This document shows positions 34,310 through 38,280 of a stretch of DNA of 38,280 nt, piece by piece. Numbering within the stretch: the stretch's first letter is position 1; every line of letters begins with the position of its first letter. The position numbers and the translations under genes are program-made. This DNA is from Saprospiraceae bacterium (GTDB lineage: Bacteria > Bacteroidota > Bacteroidia > Chitinophagales > Saprospiraceae). The notes under the pieces were generated by a model. It was not told the origin of the DNA. It saw nothing but the letters and a program-made list of their open reading frames with translations, and ran no database searches. The stretch lies in the NCBI GenBank assembly GCA_024103195.1, contig JAGFIW010000056.1:1-38280 (forward strand), read 5' to 3'.

Positions 34310-36808
34310 ACGGCGACCGGTGAGGTAATTGGGCACGCCGTACTGGTCATCGTACACCGTTTTGATCCAGGTGTAAGACGCTTCATTCCGGACCCCGAAC
34401 ATGTTGAAAACTTCCAGACTCACCCAGGCGCTCCGGCAAAAACGCAACGGATGTCGGGGTCGTTTTTCCCGCCATTCCGGCGCCCACAAACGGGCCGAAA
34501 ACCCGGCATCGAGACGGTGATACGGCGAAAAGCGGTAGGTATTGCGGTACACGATATTGTCGTTGGGGATGCCGAAGGGCAATCCCGTACCGACCGCCAG
34601 AAGCACGTGAGCCCGGATATTGTTGTTGCGCGGGAGATAATCCTGAAAAAACATGGAAAGCGACATGAGCTGATCGGATGGACGAGGCACATCGGCCACC
34701 GACCGGGCCTGTGGATCACCGATCTCCCTGACCAGGTGACTCACCCCGCTCAATGCCTCCCGGGCCCTCAGGAAGGAAAGGTTGACCCAGGATTCGGCAC
34801 CGGGGACAAACTCCCCGTTGATCCTGAGATCCACCCCGGTCACATAGCCGGCGGCGTCATTGGTACCCGAATACCGGATCCGCACATTGTCGATGTCATA
34901 GGATACCAGGTCCCAAAGCCGTTTGTAATACGCTTCCACCGTCAAATGGAAAGGCATGCGTTTGTCCTTACCCAGGAAAAAATCACGGGTCAGCCCGCCC
35001 ACGATGTGCCAGGATTTCTGGCTGCGCACGCCGGAGTTCACGTGTCCGTCGGGCTGGCGCAATTCCCGGTAAAAGGGCGGCTGGTAATAGGCACCCGTGG
35101 CCAGTCTGAACGTATGGCGCCTGTGCCCCCCGAGCGGCTGCCAAAGGGCCTGAAGCCGGGGTGTGACCCAGGTCTCGCCCGACAAGGTCCAATGTCCCGT
35201 GCGGACCCCGGTGGTGACCCGGATTTCATGGCGGTCGGGATCGTCCCAGGTCCAGGTATGCTGGGCATAGGCACTGGCCTTGACCGACCGCAATTCGTTA
35301 CGGCCCTTGATGACCTGCCTGATGCGGACGCTATCCAGATCGTAGGGGAGGCTGTATCCGGCTGAATCGAGGCGCTCCCATTCGTTCAAACGGTCCTGGA
35401 TCCATTCATCGGCCACCTGGACCCCCCACTGAAGGAAATGCGCACTCCGCCCTCCGGGACTCATCCAGGAAGGCCATTCCAAACCACCCTTGTGTTCCAG
35501 TCGCGTGACCTGGAAGGCCAGACGGTTGCGGACGTACAGGTGTTGGGTCCCCGTCCCGAGGACGGCGATCTCCTGTTCGAAATCCTCCGATCCGGGGTTG
35601 ATGTCGATCTCGCTGAGACGGTATTGCCCGATGATGTCGATCCCTTCGGTTTCGCGGGAATTATGAGTGGAAGCCAGAAACTTGAGAAACAGGGGACGTC
35701 GTCCGGCCTCCGGGAGATAGGTAAGGGATACGCCGGTCATGGCGGTGGAAAAGCGATCGTCTTCCTGCCCTTCGAAGACGGAAAACAGCCGCAGGGCATA
35801 GGTGACAAATCCAAAGGCGGTGGACCGGGATACCGGGCGGTACTGATAAATGCTTTGGTTGAAATTGGCCAAAAGCCCTATCTGCCAGCTGCGGCTGAGG
35901 TCATAGGTGAAATAACCCTGCAGGTCGGTAAAATTGGGCACATATTCACCCTGGACATCCAGGGAATTGAGGAGATAGCGGTTGGTCTTGTACCTGGCGC
36001 CGATGAGGTACCGGAAACGATGGACGCCGTTCGGACCGGCTTTGAAACTGCCTTCCACGTGGCCCGTGGCCCCCAGAGCGCTGGCGGAAAAGGATCCCCG
36101 CAGACTGTCGGGCCGTTTGTACCGAATATCGAGGACCGATGACAGCTTGTCGCCATATCGCGCTTCAAATCCTCCGGACGAAAAGGAGATGTCCCGGATG
36201 AGATCGATATTGGGAAAAGACAGCCCTTCCTGCTGGCCGGCCCGGATCAATTGAGGCCGGTAGATCTCGAAATCATTGACATATACGAGGTTTTCGTCAT
36301 AATTGCCTCCCCGCACATTGTATTGGGACGTCAACTCACCACCGCTGCCGGCCGATGCGCCCAGGGCAATAGCAGGCAGGATGCTCTCGAAATTGCCCGA
36401 AGCCGTCGGGAGGAGCTTGAGGCTTTCCACGTCCTCCCTGATCATGCCTTTTTCCTCGATCCGGCTTTCCTGAACCACCACTTCAAGGCGCGAATCCGAG
36501 GGAACGAGGTAAAAATCGATCCGTTGCCGGCTGCCCGAACCGAGAGGGGTCAGGATATATTCGGCCTGTTTGTATCCGATCCGGGTACAGCGGATCAGCC
36601 ACCGCTCTCCCGGAGCGACTTCCAGCCGGTACCGGCCTTCCTCGCCCGACTCCGCAGCCACTGTGGTACCATCGGCATAGACCGTGGCAAATTCGACGGG
36701 CTCGCCGGTATCCTGGTCACGCACCAGACCGTAGATCTCGGTCCGCTGGCCGGAGAGGGTCACGACGCCGGCGACGAGGACGGCGAAAATCAGGGCCAGG
36801 AGGCGCAT
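34280..36808 (-). CDS. TonB-dependent outer-membrane receptor
   Basis: The 842-residue protein has a signal peptide (MRLLALIFAVLVAGVVTLSG), a carboxypeptidase-regulatory-like beta domain (about 22-100, with IYGLVRDQDTGEPVEFATVY), a plug domain (about 120-230, including YNVRGGNYDENLVYVNDFEIY) and a large beta-barrel to the C-terminus. It ends LRLRFDF, with the terminal Phe typical of outer-membrane barrels. There is no neighbouring SusD-like gene, so it is not a classic glycan-uptake pair; a siderophore, vitamin or peptide ligand is possible. It follows rpe by 21 nt, and no -7 box was found, so it is probably co-transcribed with rpe. The 3' end overlaps the RsmB-like gene by 30 bp. Confidence 0.93.
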   Translation of the reverse strand: MRLLALIFAVLVAGVVTLSGQRTEIYGLVRDQDTGEPVEFATVYADGTTVAAESGEEGRYRLEVAPGERWLIRCTRIGYKQAEYILTPLGSGSRQRIDFYLVPSDSRLEVVVQESRIEEKGMIREDVESLKLLPTASGNFESILPAIALGASAGSGGELTSQYNVRGGNYDENLVYVNDFEIYRPQLIRAGQQEGLSFPNIDLIRDISFSSGGFEARYGDKLSSVLDIRYKRPDSLRGSFSASALGATGHVEGSFKAGPNGVHRFRYLIGARYKTNRYLLNSLDVQGEYVPNFTDLQGYFTYDLSRSWQIGLLANFNQSIYQYRPVSRSTAFGFVTYALRLFSVFEGQEDDRFSTAMTGVSLTYLPEAGRRPLFLKFLASTHNSRETEGIDIIGQYRLSEIDINPGSEDFEQEIAVLGTGTQHLYVRNRLAFQVTRLEHKGGLEWPSWMSPGGRSAHFLQWGVQVADEWIQDRLNEWERLDSAGYSLPYDLDSVRIRQVIKGRNELRSVKASAYAQHTWTWDDPDRHEIRVTTGVRTGHWTLSGETWVTPRLQALWQPLGGHRRHTFRLATGAYYQPPFYRELRQPDGHVNSGVRSQKSWHIVGGLTRDFFLGKDKRMPFHLTVEAYYKRLWDLVSYDIDNVRIRYSGTNDAAGYVTGVDLRINGEFVPGAESWVNLSFLRAREALSGVSHLVREIGDPQARSVADVPRPSDQLMSLSMFFQDYLPRNNNIRAHVLLAVGTGLPFGIPNDNIVYRNTYRFSPYHRLDAGFSARLWAPEWREKRPRHPLRFCRSAWVSLEVFNMFGVRNEASYTWIKTVYDDQYGVPNYLTGRRLNLRLRFDF

Positions 36809-36829
36809 ACGATCAGCGGTTGGCGAAAC

Positions 36830-37501
36830 TCATACCAACAAGGATTCCTGACCCGCATTTTTCAGGATGGACACCGCTTTGAGCGGGTCGGCAGCGCCGA
36901 ATACCGAAGAACCCGCCACCAGCACATGGGCGCCGGCCCGTACCAGGACCTCCGCATTTTGCGGGCCTACCCCACCGTCCACTTCAATGAGGGCTGCCAG
37001 GTTGCGCTCCGTCAACCGGTTTTTGAGCTGTTGGACTTTGTGCAAGGTCCGGTAGATGAATTTCTGCCCGCCGAAACCCGGATTGACCGACATCACACAG
37101 ACCAGATCGAGGTCTTCCAGCACATCCTCCAGGGTATCGACCGGTGTGGACGGGTTGATAGCCACACCGGCGCGGGCGCCGGTGGCGCGTATCTGCTGCA
37201 GGGTGCGGTGAAGGTGCGGGCAGGCCTCCTGATGCACAGTGATGACCTCTGCGCCCGCCTCGCGAAAGGCTTCAATGTACTTTTCGGGTTCGACGATCAT
37301 GAGATGCACGTCGAGCGGTTTGGTGGACAATCTTTTGGCGGCTTCCACCATGAGCATGCCGAACGTGATGTTGGGCACGAATCGCCCGTCCATGACATCG
37401 AGATGCAGCCAATCGGCTTCAGAGGCATTGACCATGCCTATTTCACGGTCCAGGCATGTGAAATCTGCCGCCAGGAGGGAAGGAGCTATGTATGGCTTCA
37501 T
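36830..37501 (-). CDS. rpe: Ribulose-phosphate 3-epimerase
   Basis: The 223-residue TIM-barrel enzyme interconverts ribulose-5-phosphate and xylulose-5-phosphate in the pentose phosphate pathway. Landmarks are APSLLAADF at the start, the metal-binding HLDVMDGRFVPNITFG, VHLMI, SVNPGFGGQKFI, IEVDGGVG and the phosphate-binding VAGSSVFG. The length is standard. A weak -7-like TACCTTGG lies at 37527-37520. It is divergent from the YfhO-family gene, and the TonB receptor gene follows 21 nt downstream. Confidence 0.97.
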   Translation of the reverse strand: MKPYIAPSLLAADFTCLDREIGMVNASEADWLHLDVMDGRFVPNITFGMLMVEAAKRLSTKPLDVHLMIVEPEKYIEAFREAGAEVITVHQEACPHLHRTLQQIRATGARAGVAINPSTPVDTLEDVLEDLDLVCVMSVNPGFGGQKFIYRTLHKVQQLKNRLTERNLAALIEVDGGVGPQNAEVLVRAGAHVLVAGSSVFGAADPLKAVSILKNAGQESLLV

Positions 37502-37611
37502 CTGACCCGAATTTCAGCACCAAGGTAGTGATCTTCCCGAAGCCTTGCCGGACAACTGAGGTACATGCCCGGGCAGGACAGGCAGAAAGTGTCACAATGA
37601 GGCTTAATCTC

Positions 37612-37619
37612 TACTTTTG
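37612..37619 (+). promoter_or_regulatory. -7 promoter box for the YfhO-family gene
   Basis: TACTTTTG matches TAnnTTTG and ends 19 nt before the ATG at 37639. Confidence 0.55.
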
Positions 37620-37638
37620 GCCAACAAAATATCCGTCC

Positions 37639-38280
37639 ATGATGGTTTGGAACCGCCTCTGGCCTCATTTGCTGGCCTATGTCCTGATGGCTTGCGCCGC
37701 CTTCCTGCTCTTTCGTCCCTATGTACTGGAGGACAAGGTGCTGTCCCAGCCGGACAACCAGCGGGCCCGGGCCATGCAGACGGAAATGATGAAATACGAG
37801 GCCAAAGACGGCCATACGCCGTTGTGGACCAACAGCATGTTTTCCGGCATGCCCACTTACATGATCCGGCATACGGCCTTCGGCAGCCTGTATTTTCCCA
37901 TCCTCTGGACCACTTTGTGGTGGCAGGATATCACCATGCCGCATTATATCGTGTGGCTGGCCATGCTGATGGCTTATCTGGGCATGTTGATCATGGGGCT
38001 TGACTGGCGGTTGTCCCTGGTGGGGGGTATCAGTTACGGCATATCCACTTATTTCGTGGACCTCGCCGAAGCGGGTCACAGTACCAAAATGCTGGCCATG
38101 GCCTTCACACCGGCCATTTGGGCGAGCGCCCTTCTCATCCTGCGCAAACACCTGTTGCTGGGGACGGGGTTGTTGGCCCTGTTTACCAGTCTGCAGATCC
38201 TGGCCAATCACCTGCAAATCACCTATTACACTTTCCTCCTGCTCGGGGTCGGGTTGATCTTTTATGCGGTGCGTGCCTAT
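37639..38280 (+). CDS. YfhO-family membrane protein, 5' part
   Basis: An open frame of 214 codons from ATG 37639 runs off the right edge. The product starts MMVWNRLWPHLLAYVLMACAAFLLF (given as a region, the first helix), then has PLWTNSMFSGMPTYMI, the stretch DLAEAGHSTKMLAMAF and NHLQITYYTFLLL. This combination is the pattern of the YfhO family of large polytopic membrane proteins, which are probably glycosyltransferase-related (GT-C-like). Family members are about 800 residues, so about three-quarters lies outside the window. It is divergent from rpe across 137 bp. Confidence 0.88.
   Translation, partial: MMVWNRLWPHLLAYVLMACAAFLLFRPYVLEDKVLSQPDNQRARAMQTEMMKYEAKDGHTPLWTNSMFSGMPTYMIRHTAFGSLYFPILWTTLWWQDITMPHYIVWLAMLMAYLGMLIMGLDWRLSLVGGISYGISTYFVDLAEAGHSTKMLAMAFTPAIWASALLILRKHLLLGTGLLALFTSLQILANHLQITYYTFLLLGVGLIFYAVRAY

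Noticed and set aside
36251..37528. 425-codon open frame on the + strand
   Set aside because: It runs antisense across the end of the TonB receptor gene and the whole of rpe, both of which have clear family motifs.
1..38280. CRISPR arrays, tRNA or rRNA genes, insertion sequences, prophage genes
   Set aside because: I looked for regularly spaced repeats, cloverleaf-like segments, transposase or phage motifs and found none.

Overview
The window looks like chromosomal DNA of an aerobic member of the Bacteroidota, most likely the Saprospiria lineage. This is inferred from gene content and promoter type, not from a 16S gene. Supporting signs are an Alternative Complex III plus heme-copper oxidase cluster, a TonB-dependent receptor with an N-terminal carboxypeptidase-like domain, a YfhO-family membrane protein, and repeated TAnnTTTG boxes (the Bacteroidota -7 promoter element) 15-31 nt upstream of most start codons (about 71 nt for rpsP). 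I see no tRNA, rRNA, CRISPR array, insertion sequence or prophage.

Layout. Positions 1-363 are non-coding, with two copies of a 20-nt direct repeat and two strong hairpins. sucC (364-1560) and a small outer-membrane barrel protein (1712-2395) follow on the + strand and end at a good terminator (2473-2502). From 18935 down to 2542 the minus strand carries 15 closely packed genes, apparently one respiratory operon: actABCDEF (quinol:cytochrome c oxidoreductase), coxB, coxA, cyoE (heme O synthase), two subunit III genes, a subunit IV gene, a Sco-like protein without cysteines, a DUF420/CtaM-like membrane protein and an 84-residue CPMC membrane protein. A near-ideal Bacteroidota promoter lies upstream of actA. 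Together these genes could encode and assemble a complete quinol-to-oxygen respiratory supercomplex. CoxB carries a C-terminal OmpA-type peptidoglycan-binding domain, where caa3 oxidases would have cytochrome c.

Positions 19040-38280 are mostly housekeeping genes in short divergent or convergent units. In order they are thyA (-), a UbiD-family decarboxylase with an RsmF-like rRNA methyltransferase (+), an Na+/alanine symporter (+), an alpha/beta hydrolase (-), folK with a deoxynucleoside kinase (+), pepT (-), fmt with an MBL-fold hydrolase (+), ogt with an unknown 463-residue protein (-), rpsP with a long acidic tail (-), an RsmB-like methyltransferase (+), rpe with a TonB-dependent receptor (-), and the start of a YfhO-family gene (+) that runs off the window.

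The points that best repay follow-up are the CoxB-OmpA fusion and the cysteine-free Sco-like protein lying two genes upstream of a CPMC mini-protein. Others are the six-heme ActA, the acidic tail on S16, the unknown 463-residue protein, and the 30-bp antiparallel coding overlap at the end of the TonB receptor gene.
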